From Ophioderma brevispina (lineage: Eukaryota > Echinodermata > Ophiuroidea > Amphilepidida > Ophiodermatidae): a stretch of 64,000 nt of DNA. Numbering within the stretch: the first letter of the stretch is position 1; every line of letters begins with the position of its first letter. Location of the stretch: the NCBI GenBank assembly GCA_023653785.1, contig JAMKCH010049258.1, forward strand, positions 1 through 64,000. Direction: 5' to 3'. Positions 1-10,790 of this stretch are shown here, piece after piece. The notes under the pieces are model-generated. The model had not been told where the DNA came from. It was given only the letters and a program-made list of their open reading frames with translations, and did no database searches. A program made the translations under genes and the position numbers.

Positions 1-282
1 TATTAAATGTTTCAAAAGAAACTTGCCAGTCTTGATAATGCTGATATCTAGATATCTGAACAAATAAGAACGTGATTTAAACTTCCGAGCAGTATTTTAC
101 AAGATTCATATCGCCAGAAATTAACTTTTGCAAACCCTTCTAAACTACATGTACACCAAAATTGACCAATATGTTGGAAATTTATTTAGGACATCTGCGA
201 CAACCATTTCTATTTTGTCTCTCAAGGTACTGTACGTAAAAAATATATCTAATTAACATTTGTTTCCATCGTCTTCTACCAG

Positions 283-440
283 CATGCCGGGTAGACATGG
301 TGGGTATCGAGGGGGAGTACTACTACACAGAGACAGGTCTTGGCTTAGTATGTGGTACCTACTTCTTGGCTGATCCTGACGAGGTTGTAGAGATTGAGCT
401 TATGGAATTCGACGGCACCTGCGAGGATAGCCAAATAGAG
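283..440 (+). CDS. CRHBP: CRHBP-like gene, internal exon A (N-terminal CUB-like domain)
   Basis: This is the first exon visible of a corticotropin-releasing-hormone-binding protein orthologue, a secreted glycoprotein that sequesters CRF-family peptides. A pyrimidine-rich tract ends in AG at 281-282 and a GTGAGG donor starts at 441. The exon begins with two bases that finish a codon and then encodes 52 residues. It includes GEYYYTETG, LVCGTYFLADPDE and EFDGTCED. These line up with the family pattern of a cysteine before a DM motif, a cysteine before an aromatic strand plus an acidic PEE/PDE turn, and a third cysteine before the DGW segment. The exon ends in phase 0, matching exon B. Signal peptide and earlier exons must lie upstream of base 1. 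Identification is from memory of the family, not a search. Confidence 0.85.
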
Positions 441-480
441 GTGAGGATAGTTAACAAAGTCATTCTGTAAACAATTGTGC

Positions 481-698
481 TATAGGGCGCTTGCACGGCA
501 GGTCAATAGGTTATCTTGGCCAGACCTGCCTCCAGAACAACCCAAGCATGCAGAGAATACAAAGGAATCACCTGCAGAAATAACTGAAATGTTCAGGTGA
601 ACCAGGTGCATGTATTGTATTCTTCTCATGCTTGGATGATCTGGAGGACAAACAAAAAGTCCATTCAACATAATTTAGCTCTGTGCAAGGGCCCTATA
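481..698. mobile_element. MITE family 1, copy 1
   Basis: This is a roughly 220 bp non-coding element. Its ends form an inverted repeat, TATAGGGCGCTTGCAC on the left and GTGCAAGGGCCCTATA on the right. A TATA or TA duplication flanks it, as expected for a Tc1/mariner-type target. Related copies are at 1402-1611 (opposite internal orientation) and 33129-33348. It also has internal inverted symmetry around CTCCAGA and CATGCTTGG. The open frames across it are only by-products of the repeat. Confidence 0.7.
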
Positions 699-722
699 CA
701 TTCCAAACGAGGAGGTAATCCA

Positions 723-1190
723 TTAAAGGAGAACCCGTAGTCCGTACAAATAATAATATTATACAATTAGTCTATAAAATAATTATTGACCACATACTGA
801 GTGGTTTCATCGAAAAATGGAATTATATTAACCATAAAATTGAATTAAAACCATCTAGTTTGACCATGCGCTTTTTAAAGTTCCCGCTAGTGTATAACGT
901 GTTATGCGATACGGCCGGCACATTTGCGTCATACATGCCATAGGAAATATACATGAAAGTGTGGCGTGTGAAGGTGTATGACGCTACTGTGCCGTCCGTA
1001 TCATAACACATATACATATCCCATATACACTAGCGCGAATTTCAAATAGCGCATGGTCAGACAAAATGTTTTAATTAATTTTTATGGTTAATATAATTCT
1101 GTTTTTCCATGAAACCACTCTATATGTGTTCAATAATTATTTTATAGCGTATATTGTATATGTTATTCTTATATAAAGATTCTCCTTTAA
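723..1190. mobile_element. TTAA-flanked MITE with long inverted arms
   Basis: Both ends read TTAAAGGAGAA inward. Arms of roughly 170 bp (around 770-940 against 960-1145) are near-complementary, sharing for example ATAATTATTGA, GAGTGGTTTCAT, TTATATTAACCATAAAA and GACCATGCGCT. It has no coding capacity. TTAA target sites are typical of piggyBac-type transposases, so this is plausibly a non-autonomous piggyBac-like element; no transposase is present to confirm it. Confidence 0.7.
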
Positions 1191-1401
1191 GACCGTTTTT
1201 GTACAAATCATTATTTTGTTTAAACGTAGTATACTCTACGCACACACGAAACAGAATACGCCTTAAGTTAATATACCAAAAATACCACGTAACCTGTCGT
1301 CACTTTAGCCATGCTAGCATTACAAGGTTCTAACTGACATTTTGCAATTTTCTGAGATAATATGTTGTAAGATTCCCAGTATTGTAAGCTTTAAAATGAC
1401 A

Positions 1402-1611
1402 TACAGGGTCCTTTCACGGAAGGTAAATTATGTCGAACGGACTTTATTTGCCCTCCAGATCATCCAAGCATGCGAAGAATACAATACATGCACCTGGTTC
1501 ACCTGAACATTTCAGATATTTCTCCAGGTGATTCTTTTGTATTCTCTGCACGCTTGGGTTGTTCTGGAGGACAGGTCTGTCAAGTTTTTGACCTCCTGTG
1601 CAAGGGCCCTA
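1402..1611. mobile_element. MITE family 1, copy 2 (inverted)
   Basis: Same family as 481-698 but in the opposite orientation. It starts TACAGGGTCCTTTCACGG and ends GTGCAAGGGCCCTA. It shares CTCCAGATCATCCAAGCATG, ATGCACCTGGTTCACCTG and TTGTTCTGGAGGACAG with copy 1. A TA dinucleotide flanks both ends. Confidence 0.7.
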
Positions 1612-1627
1612 GGGTTGGCTTCAAAAC

Positions 1628-2182
1628 TTAAAACAATATTAGCACATTTTTGAAGAGCGCCCCCAATTTTCAAAAATTTGATATTTTTGCACAGCTATGT
1701 TGGTAATTGTCTAGAAAACTACACCTGCGAATGATAATGCTCAAAAATGCGCATTTATCATAAAATGAGCGATTTTTGTCATTAGAATTGGGATCCTAGA
1801 TTGTACTTAACGGCAGAGCTGGAAAATGCTAAGTTTATGTCCGTCCATGATGAAATAGTGTCACCTCAAGAAAATGGCCTCTAACTTGACTTGCCTGAAC
1901 CAATAAAACAACTAATAGATGAGCGTAGATACGTACATGGCGCTATTGTCGGCTATTTCATATTGGAAGGCCGTTTCCAGCAACCGTTGAATTATTATCG
2001 GGATCCCGATATTAATTATTCTAGTTTCAAAATTCCTTCGTTTGCGACACATAGACATTGTAGAGCTTAACCATTCATAGGTATAGTTTACTAGCCAGTT
2101 ACCAATGCAACCGTGTAAAAATCTCAATTTTTTTGAAAAATTGGGGGCGCTCTTCAAAAAAAATGTGCTAATATTGCTTTAA
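1628..2182. mobile_element. TTAA-flanked MITE with about 95 bp terminal inverted repeats
   Basis: The left end reads TTAAAACAATATTAGCACA and the right end, reverse-complemented, TTAAAGCAATATTAGCACA. The inverted repeat continues for about 95 bp through GAAGAGCGCCCCCAATTTT. TTAA occurs at both boundaries. The interior has no supported gene. A related right end occurs near 30279. Confidence 0.72.
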
Positions 2183-2306
2183 CCAGCGGTTGCTCGCTGA
2201 TACCGGCCGGTTCATCCAGTTGTAACCGGTTTCATTGGTTGTAAGCAAATCAAACATGGTTCAGCTGCCACGAACCGCCGGTCAAATGGCGGTTGAGTTT
2301 GAAGTC
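2183..2306. repeat. Interspersed repeat, copy 1 (related to 25060-25195)
   Basis: A CCGG-rich 120 bp block with CCGGTTTCATTGGTTGT and GGCGGTTGAGTTTGAAGTC. It aligns loosely with 25060-25195, which has CAGGTTTCTATGGTTGTTC and GGCGGTGAATTTTGAAGTC. Ends are diffuse. Origin unknown. Confidence 0.5.
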
Positions 2307-2310
2307 GCTG

Positions 2311-2446
2311 TTCTATAATAGATTTAGCGCTGTGATATTTTTACCGTTTCAGGTAGTCTTACGGAAAAAACTATTGCACACAATGACTAGTGTGCGTACG
2401 ACTACCTGAAGGAAGATATATTACAGCGGAAAAATCTATTATAGAA
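2311..2446. repeat. Foldback repeat, about 136 bp
   Basis: An imperfect hairpin. TTCTATAATAGATTTAGCGC on the left pairs with GCGGAAAAATCTATTATAGAA on the right, and TTCAGGTAGTC pairs with GACTACCTGAA closer to the centre. It is typical of a very short MITE. Confidence 0.65.
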
Positions 2447-2894
2447 TACCGTCTCTAATGCTTTCTGCTTTCTTTGGCTAAATTGTTACTTTAGCTAAAA
2501 TTTCCTTTCTTCTTTTTTTTTCGAACTATTTGGGTGTTAAAGACCAATATCTCACAATCTCCAAAATTACACAAAAGAGCGAAGGTGACGCATCATTAAT
2601 GTGTCAAAAGAATACCATAGCCGTTGCTAAGCAAATGTTGCTCTAAACGTCTAGCTAACGTGGAGAATTGCTCTATCTCCTATAGACTATCTTTGAATGA
2701 TTGATAACCATCAATCCCCATTGATTCAATCAAATCCATGTTATTCCTATATACTAGAAGATATCTGCATGAATTAACAGCAACTGTAGCTTGCAGGAAT
2801 GTTGAACAGTAATTGTTTCGTTTTGTCGCATCATTGTTAAACAATATTGTTTTGTTTTTTAAATGTTTGTTTTGTTTATCTTGCTACTTTGAAG

Positions 2895-3108
2895 TTCTTC
2901 GATGGATGGGCTATGAGTGCAGGATTGTTCCCGTCTGAGTCGGAGCACCAACTTCCAATGGACGAGCGCGTTCAATCACTTTGCACACTCGCCCAATCAA
3001 GACGCCACACCTTCCAATCGACACAAAACATCGCCATGATATCCTTTAAACTTGGACAAGTTGGCAGTAGATTGAGAATAGCCTACAAAAGCAAGAGAAT
3101 ACCAAACC
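2895..3108 (+). CDS. CRHBP: CRHBP-like gene, internal exon B
   Basis: The exon starts in phase 0 after a TTGAAG acceptor and ends at a GTGAGT donor (3109), leaving one base of a split codon. It encodes 71 residues. FFDGWAMSAGLFPSESEH corresponds to the family's FDGW segment followed by a K/G-x-FPS loop. QSLCTLAQSRRHTFQS corresponds to the fourth conserved cysteine and the RR..RSSQN stretch, and QNIAMISFKL to the conserved QNVAM(I)-F strand. This is the best conserved part of the gene in the window. Reading through the donor adds an ORF tail to 3149 that has no family counterpart, supporting splicing there. Confidence 0.92.
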
Positions 3109-3471
3109 GTGAGTCCACGGATCCTGGTGTGAGTGCAAGAAGGTTGTAAGTGCAATAGCTGCCATGTGATACCTCTTTGTTGCCACGTATTAGGATAACT
3201 CTCGAGTTGTGTTTTCTTGAGTCAGTGGATCTTGAAATCTTTTTCAGGCGACTTAAATTTCAAGAGCCACTGACCAAAGACTTTGCATGATAGTATGTTT
3301 AATGAGTTTGACAAATGGCAGCTTTTGCACTTTCGTCCTTCTTGCACTCACACGACGGAATAATCCATACAATAGATTGGTGTATTGTCACAGATTTCTA
3401 TTTGTAACACTAGATAGCAAACGCCAGCTCAAAAGCCGTAACCATCTTTTCCCGCAGCGCGTACTTATTTC

Positions 3472-3549
3472 CATAGCGTGGTGTACCAATTTATTCATAT
3501 ATTCCATGATTTACATAGCGTGGTGTACCAATTTATTCATATATTCACG
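3472..3549. repeat. Tandem repeat, two units of about 45 bp
   Basis: The block CATAGCGTGGTGTACCAATT followed by TATTCATATATTC occurs twice, starting near 3474 and 3519. A third, diverged start (CATAGAACGATGTACC) follows at about 3557. Confidence 0.8.
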
Positions 3550-4197
3550 CATTTGCATAGAACGATGTACCGTTTCCAGGCCAACAGGTTACGGCGCATG
3601 CGCATACGCGTGCGAGTTTCGAATGGATGACCGTAATGAATATTTATAATTTTCAAAACACGGTTACGGTGGCCGCCTATTCTTCAACGCGGGCGTACGA
3701 CATCTCTGTTATTAATATCTATGGTGTATTGTACACAGCTGTTTGACCCGTGCAAATTATCTCTTTTATTTTTAGAGCAATTGTAAGCAAGGGCGACACA
3801 ATTGTGACAACTGATATAAGTAGGCACATGCAAGCGCTATTACCTCTGAAAAAATCAGAAAAATCCATTGCGGGAATCTTGCCATATAGGCCTACAAAGG
3901 TCATGATGTGTATGTTATAGCGCCCTCTTAATGCCTGTTCCCCATAGAAAGACATGTAAAAGTAGATTTTTATGAAAAATCGTATTTGCCCGCAATGAAA
4001 TTTCGTCAAATTTACACAGAATGTAGTAGTGTATTAAAAAATAAGCCAAATTAGTTGTCAAAAGTGTGTTATAATAAATGAGACTTTCAACAGTACCTGG
4101 TTGTATTCAAGTTCAGTTTTCAATTTATCGTATTTCTATAATAATTCCTTTAATAACAATGAACAGATTGAGGCAAAATAACAGTGCACATACACTG

Positions 4198-4746
4198 AGA
4201 ATATTAATTAGTCAAAAAAGTGTCTTATTTGACTCTAAGTAATGCACATTATTTTTTATAATCCACAAAATAGTGCTAAAAAGTGGTTTGAATTAAAAAG
4301 AATGTTTTTTAAAGATTTTCGGATTAAATTTCATAATTGCAAATATTTCTACAACTTAAAAATTAGGACTTCTTAATTACAAAATTCGTCAAAAGACTAA
4401 TTAGCAAAATGACCAATGTGTACTTAAATTCGTCATTTTTGTGCTTGACAAATTAATTCTAGTCATTTGGTTAGTCTAAAGTCGTCTTTAATTAGTCAAT
4501 TAATTTGTCATTTAACAAATAAAAATTCGTCAGTCATTAATTTGTGATTTTAAAGTGTAAATTTAGAGGTAATGAAAATATTTTGTAATCGTGAAAACTT
4601 ATTTAAAATATGGGAATTTTATCTTCCAGCATAGCAAACATGTTTCCAGCATTGAAGTACATTATTATGAATGATAAAACAACTAATTTTCATGACTAAT
4701 TTTTAATTAGTCAAATAAGACACTTTTTTAGACTAATTAATATTCT
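4198..4746. mobile_element. MITE with about 45 bp terminal inverted repeats
   Basis: The left end AGAATATTAATTAGTC and right end GACTAATTAATATTCT are inverted, and the repeat continues through AAAAGTGTCTTATTTGACT. The interior is unusually rich in ATTAGTCA/TTCGTCA-like motifs. No coding potential is seen. Confidence 0.7.
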
Positions 4747-5746
4747 AGGTGTATATTCTTGACGTTACAAAATAAATCCAAATGGCTGATCTACATGACT
4801 GATGAACTACGCACTACCACTTTTAATTCGTCTTTACACAAACCCTTACTCAAAACTTTTTCTATCAAGAAATTACTATTGAACATAATTTCCGTTAGTC
4901 CTCAAATTTGGATGCTGCTTGCAGGTCTAGGGAAAGATTTTCTACTAATGTTTCCCATCCTATAGTAGCAAGTAGTTTCAAATCATTTCTTGAAATTAAC
5001 TTTCGTTAAGTTAATGACAATGAACAGTTAATCTACAATGTTCTTGTCTGGGCATTAAAACTTTACAATCACTTGGGGTCTTGAACGACTTCCCTGTACG
5101 ATATATAGAATCAAAGATTACGAGATTATTCTTATACTGCAAGATGGGCTTATGTTGTTCTTGAATTACGTTCAAGAGGATTTTGTCATATAATTTCCGG
5201 AAAGAAGTTAAGTATGCTATGTTTCATATGACAAATCCACACTCACGACTATTTAATCAATGTCTATATGAAATCATGTAAATTGATATTGTTATCAGAC
5301 TTGCATTTGGGAAGACTTATGTAAATGTCACAGCCCTAAAAGGGTGTCTTGTAAACTATAGTGTACCACTCCTCCCTCCCGGGAAATGTTCAACGTTCCT
5401 TAGAATTTTGGAGTACCATCTAACCCATGGTTTGGAGCATAGGTGGGCCTAGCGTAATACGTCGACTATTGATCACAGGATCACGGTTTCGACCCCCCCC
5501 CCCCAAGGAGCGCTGTGTTGTATCACAAGTAAGATACTTAATCCTCGTTAACTATCTCAGTGGTACATCAATTATAAATGAAATGGTGTAATTCGAATAA
5601 ACTTTCCTGTTGAATATGCATGTTGAATGCTCCTCATTTAAAGGGGCCCCCGATTTCTATAAGCTTTCATCTTAGTTGGAGTGATCTTGCCCTCAATCGC
5701 CATCGTAAAGTTTCTAGCAGATATTTTAATCCACTCTGATATGAGA

Positions 5747-6344
5747 ACTAATACGTTGATTTTGGTGTGAAAATTATCCATATGGACCAGAAAAAGCATT
5801 GTCTTTCACTCGTAACATTCGACCTAAACATTCCTTTAAACGTAGATTTCACAGGGTAAAATGCGAAAACTGCGGCTAGCTTTCTTCAGACGCCAAAATT
5901 TTTGACCACGTTCGTCAAATCTGCAGTTCTGGAAACGATAAGACCATCGTGATCGGACCATGAAACAATTTAAAAATGAAATTTCAATACAATACACTGA
6001 AACATCGGGTACGTCGCTAGTCACCAAATTTTTTAACGAAATACCAGAGTTGCACACGTTTCCTTGTTTAACATTTGACATTCACTTCACGAACTCGACT
6101 GAGTGTAAATATCGCAATATTCTATAAGAGTTATTGTAATTCTGACTGAAATATTACAGCACTAATCTGTTTTAACTGTTAAATACAACGGTTTTTTATG
6201 ACATACCATACATTGAAGATTTGTTATTTACGGTTCAAGAAAAATGACAATCAAACATAAAAATAGATAGGCAGGGGCTGTCTACAACTGACGTCACAAG
6301 TCATAGGATGGCCATTTTGAGGTTAAGATTCCCATAGACAAGCC
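5747..6344. other. Intronic stretch with no recognised feature
   Basis: Mixed AT-rich sequence. The longest open frame (81 codons, minus strand, 5836-6081) has no motif I recognise and lies inside the CRHBP intron, so I do not call it a gene. Confidence 0.4.
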
Positions 6345-7390
6345 GTGTAGTCATCATCATCATCATCATCCTTCGGCTGCGGAGCAGGCGATTACATGAT
6401 TTCTCCATGTCACATCTATCTTTTGGCAAGAGCGGGCTATCTGGCCTCAGCTTGTATCATGGATTTATCATACCCTAGCACACGTTGGATGTAGGCTAAA
6501 ATAAGAGGTCGTGGACGTCCCAGGCTTCCTTTTGCCATGAGGTGGAATGTAGAGAGCGTATCTTTTAGCAGGCTCTTCCTCTGGCATACGAAGGATGTGT
6601 CCAAGGAAGCTCAGCTGGCGATGTCTTACAGGTGGATAAGAGGCTCAGTGTTAGTCAGTGAATCTAAGTGGTGTTTGACACACGGTCTTTCCGTTATTAA
6701 TGTCCAGCAAATCCTATATCAAGAGGTAGCAAATGCGTTGATTTTTGCTTTCTATGTCTTGTGATAGCACCAGGATTCACAGCCATAGAGTCGATGGTCA
6801 CACAGGTCAGTGTTGAAAACTTGACTTTTGCAGAGATGGATAATTGGGGCTTTCCACAACGTTTCTAGCTTTCCCCGAAGGCCACTCCATCTAATGCTTG
6901 CGTCTTTTTAGGTCGCTTTCAGCAGCTGCCATTTTGGAGCCAGGATATTTGAAATCTGTCACATGGTTGATGGATTCACCATAGACTTGAAGTGTTGGAT
7001 TAGGATGACAATTTGCAGTCATTTACTCTCTGTCTTGGATACCCTTATTATTAGGTCAAGATTTTCTTGCTGCTGCTGCAGTGTTGGTCAGCTGTGGCTG
7101 TGCCCTCGGAAGAGTGAATTCCAGCAGGCATATCATCAGCAAAATCCAAGTCATTCATTACTTCGGCTGGTATCGTCTGGAAGCGGCGAGGGGGTGTTAC
7201 AATTCCAGAGTCACAATCTGATGTGGCCTTCTTCAGTAGAATTCCTACTGATTATGATGAAAAGGAATGGAGCTAAAACATCACCACCCTGAAGAACTCC
7301 GTTGGTGACTTCGAAGGATCCGAATGTTTCCGTTGACGCACCGTGGTAACTGGAACCAATGTGTCGTACTTTTACCTGTAGTGATAGAAG
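6345..7390 (-). pseudogene. Non-LTR retrotransposon fragment (reverse transcriptase C-terminal half), antisense in intron B
   Basis: Reading the minus strand, several frames give reverse-transcriptase signatures in the right order. LQGGDVLAPFLFII (about 7215-7285) corresponds to the RT domain-4 GDVL-P-LF region. LDFADDM (about 7140-7160) is the catalytic F/YADD motif. Toward the 3' end comes QLSFLGHILRMPEEEPA with KRKPGRPRT, a block common at the C-terminus of many animal LINE proteins. The element ends at its own 3' side with a (GAT)n tail, seen on the + strand as TCATCATCATCATCATCATC at about 6351-6370. The reading frame is broken many times and the 5' part is missing, so it is a dead, 5'-truncated copy. 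Clade is uncertain. Confidence 0.8.
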
Positions 7391-8044
7391 AGACTGGAAT
7401 TATAAACCGCTATTAGAAATGAGATGTAGATTTGGAATACCTATTTTGTTTCACTATTAAGTCCATAAACAATCCAAAGAATGGCCTCAAAGGCTGCCAA
7501 AAAGGCCGTAATCGAGGTTTTGTTTTCAACTCCCAAGAAACTAAATTTTTAAGTTGTTAGAAAAGTACGCAGAGTTCTGTGAATCGCGAAGTGACACTGC
7601 GAAACGAGGGCCGATGAGCACCGGCAAGTGACCATAATAGACATATAGACAACCCTATAAGGCTATAAAGAGAAATTTGTTAATTTACAACGATCAGGCG
7701 GCCTGTTTGCAACGTCTTATTACATGAGAAATAAACCAATAACACCATATTCAGATTTTATGGATAAACTCCGATTTTAGATTCAGAAGGATACCTGAGT
7801 GCAACCTGCAAAAAGCGAATATGGATTGGAAACCAAAATTATCCAAATACTTTGGGGGTGAAAAGCAAGCGATCTGCCGTTTCACCAACTCGCCCCAAAA
7901 TACTGCAATATAATCGTCCAATGAAATATGTACAAGGTGCATCAATTTTTGGAGAAATTGAAACATTTTTCTTAAAAAAAAATTACCCAAAACGTTGTCG
8001 ACATCTGTAGCATATCATTATACTGATTTGATGGTCAATGCCTC

Positions 8045-9400
8045 AGTCAGTGGTCAAGTTCGGGCAAATTGAACGGTCAATTTCAAGTAAATTTCCTTTA
8101 TAAATAACGAATATCATCATTTTCATTCGTACTTTACCTGAGTAATTAATTTAAATCGTTTAATTTTGATGAAAAAACTTAGTATCAAAACACCAATCAA
8201 TATTTACTTAAATGCAGGATTAAACTCGCGTTTACTGGGTAAAACACCAAAGTCCTCTGCTTGTTCCCAACATGAATAGAAAACGGCCAAATTTTTTAAA
8301 TGAAGATTATTAAATTAAGACTTTAAGCCTCGACTTTGTAAGCTTGAAGAAGTTGATATTCACTACATTTTTCCGCTAAATTTCGTAAAAATTATCAACG
8401 TTCCTCCTCCGCCTAGTAATTAAACCCTACAAATTGGTCTACATTAATTAGTAAGAATTGGCCCATCAGACATTTACAGATCTTTTGACACTTACGATGA
8501 AGTAACCATGCATGCATTGAAAATCAAAAATCTATTTTGGGTAAAAATCATTTATATACCCCCTTAATAAATCTACTCTACTTCTCTTCACATTCTGTGT
8601 CAGTTTACGACAGTTGCCAATCGTTAGCCAAAAGGGCATATTTCCTGGACTAGTTACTTACTTGAGCAAAGAGGAGCGTAATTTTGCATATGGTCGTCCT
8701 TGCTTGGACTAGAATCTGATCAGAATTTTCTTAATGAAATGGTGGACATTTAAGAAGACCTCAAGTTTTGTTTAACTTTTGTTTCCTTATACTTGCGCTG
8801 GCCCGAAACTGTACAAATGACCTTATGTAAATCTCCCAGCTACCTGCTTGCTAGGAAACCTTTCAAAAGCCTTTTTACTGTAGTCGTATTTGATACACCC
8901 ACGTCAAATTTAGGCTTACACTATCATTGCTACCGTAAGCCGTTTGTACTATTGTTTTGGCATTTTAAAATCGCGGTACAGCTCTATAGAAATTGATATG
9001 CGGTCAAATATAAAAGCGAACTTTCTCTTTCTGTTATTGTTGTCCAATCGTTTTGAACTATTTAACGTATCTGATATTATTAAAAGACTCCACAGCAATC
9101 GAGCATTTAGTTTTCAAATCTGACATCTAGATATGTCATGTGTAAAAATCTAAACAATTTTTTGTTTTTAATATCAATGATTATAATTGTCCAAATAGCA
9201 TTTGTGCAGAAGCTACGAAATAGTCAACTTATTTATAACCTTTGAATACCAACCTCCACCATAACTATTTTGAGGCAAGAGAGCGTAAACCACTCGACTG
9301 CTCAGAATTCTAGATAACCACCGGTTTTGGCACCATAAATGAAACTACAAAAAACTAGGTATACACAACAAATATAGATGTGGGTAATATGAGATTGTTG
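8045..9400. repeat. Direct duplication in intron B, copy 1
   Basis: It aligns collinearly with 10788-12070 over about 1.3 kb. Shared blocks include GTAACCATGCATGCA, AGAGGAGCGTAATTTTGCAT, CTCCCAGCTACCTGCTTGCT and GCTACCGTAAGCCGTTTGTA. The copies differ by frequent small indels as well as substitutions. No protein is supported in either copy. Confidence 0.85.
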
Positions 9401-9968
9401 GTTTTTTACACTCATCGCCAAAAGTATGCAGTTTGTCGTTATGCAACCGGAGGCTACCCAAAAAAAGCAAAGAATGTAGCCTTAATACGTGTTTACCCAT
9501 GCATGGAAATGTTCATTTCTATTTCTAATGTGAAGGAATAGTCGATCAAAGTAAAAATTCAATTTAGTATTTTTGACAAATACGACAAAAATACCCTGTG
9601 TGTGTGTGTTGAAATATTTGGCTTACCTTGGATTCATTACTAACGCAAAACATCAACTTGACATAATATCAATTGCACATATACCATCATTTCCAATTCG
9701 TTGGCCGTCTTACACACTGACGGATGTTGGAGCAAAATGCGAAAAGAGTTTCTCTGAAAAAAATAAAATTGTCAAATTTTGCAGAGTCAATATGATCAAT
9801 ATACAATGTTCAAATTATTAAAATTCAATTAAAAAATAAGATTACCAATTGAAATAATATATTTATCTTGTTACGAATAATTATTTTTTCGTCGCCTTTC
9901 TTATGCATCCGTCGGATATTGTATTACACTAATTGGTGATATCGCCAAACGTCCGTCGCATCGACGTA
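9401..9968. other. Intronic AT-rich stretch, nothing recognised
   Basis: AT-rich sequence between copy 1 of the duplication and the LINE fragment. A short TG run (TGTGTGTGTGTT) lies near 9598. An 82-codon open frame has no recognisable motif. Confidence 0.4.
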
Positions 9969-10790
9969 CTTCTTCTTCTTGCGTATGAGGCAGCAGCTAA
10001 ATATGTTGTAAGCGTTGGAGCCAACTCGCTGTTGATTGGTTGGGGTTTGATAAATCTGTGTCCACCGGTGGAAAGGTAGGGCACTCATTGAGAATGTAAT
10101 CCGCAGTCTGTGATGGAGAACCACATTGGCAGGCTGGCGATGGCCGCAGCCCCCATCGGTGTATATTGCTATTGAAGCGACCGACTCCTGTGCGAATCCG
10201 GTTTAAGGTGACCCATTCCTTGCGTGGGAGATTGCTGCCAGGTGGTAGTTCTGTCTTAGGTGTAATAGAGTGTTGATCTGGTCTTGGGGTATCTAGCCAG
10301 GCAGTATTCCATGTCTGCAAGATGTTGAAAGGGGAACTAGAGAGTTTAGCAGCGTGTCGGCAGAAAGGTAGGCGAGAGCGCAGTCTCTGTCTACCGAGTT
10401 GGTGTGATTCTTTGACAGTGTTATATAGCAGGTGCTTGTTGTCAAGCAGGGCCTTATTCACTAGTTTATGCGTGTGGTGTTCTCTCCGAAGTACTGCAGG
10501 TGCAATGCCTGAAAGCACTGGTGGGAATTCAGATGGAGTAGGACGGAGGCAGCCAGTGATGGTTCTCAAGGTCTCGTTGAGTACTGTGTCCAGCTTCTTT
10601 GTGTGAGAGCTGTTGCACCATGCTGGGACGGCATATTCAGCAGTGCTGTAGACCAGAGCCAAGGCAGTGGTGCGTAGGGTCGTTGGTCTGGCACCCCATG
10701 AAGATCCAGCAAGTCGGCACAGGAGGTTATTCCTCGAAGATACCTTGGCGCACACGGACTCGACTTTTATATATTGACGGATGTCGAGCC
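9969..10790 (-). pseudogene. Non-LTR retrotransposon fragment, RT C-terminus with zinc-knuckle-like motif
   Basis: About 260 codons are open on the minus strand without a break. The protein is the tail of a LINE reverse transcriptase. SSRNNLLCRLAGSSWGA and ALALVYSTAEYAVPAWCNS match the thumb region of Jockey/I-like animal elements. Then come TLNRIRTGVGR, HRWGLRPSP and a cysteine motif, CQCG with a second cysteine in NECPTFP about 15 residues on. A short (AAG)n tail follows the stop, seen as CTTCTTCTTCTT at 9969-9980. The 5' end is missing; it stops at the start of duplication copy 2. A second member with the same C-terminal motif and the same kind of tail sits at 31999-32245. The open frame suggests a fairly young insertion. 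Confidence 0.85.

Larger units (their letters stand above)
441..2894 (+). other. CRHBP intron A (MITE-rich)
   Basis: The intron runs from GTGAGG to a TTTGAAG acceptor. Almost all of it can be assigned to inverted-repeat elements listed separately (481-698, 723-1190, 1402-1611, 1628-2182, 2183-2306, 2311-2446). The remaining 2447-2894 is AT-rich with no recognised content apart from a T-rich tract before the acceptor. Confidence 0.75.

Noticed and set aside
3287..3649. 120-codon ORF in intron B
   Set aside because: Its repeated AWCTNLFIYS segment is the translation of the 45-bp tandem repeat, and it lies inside an intron.
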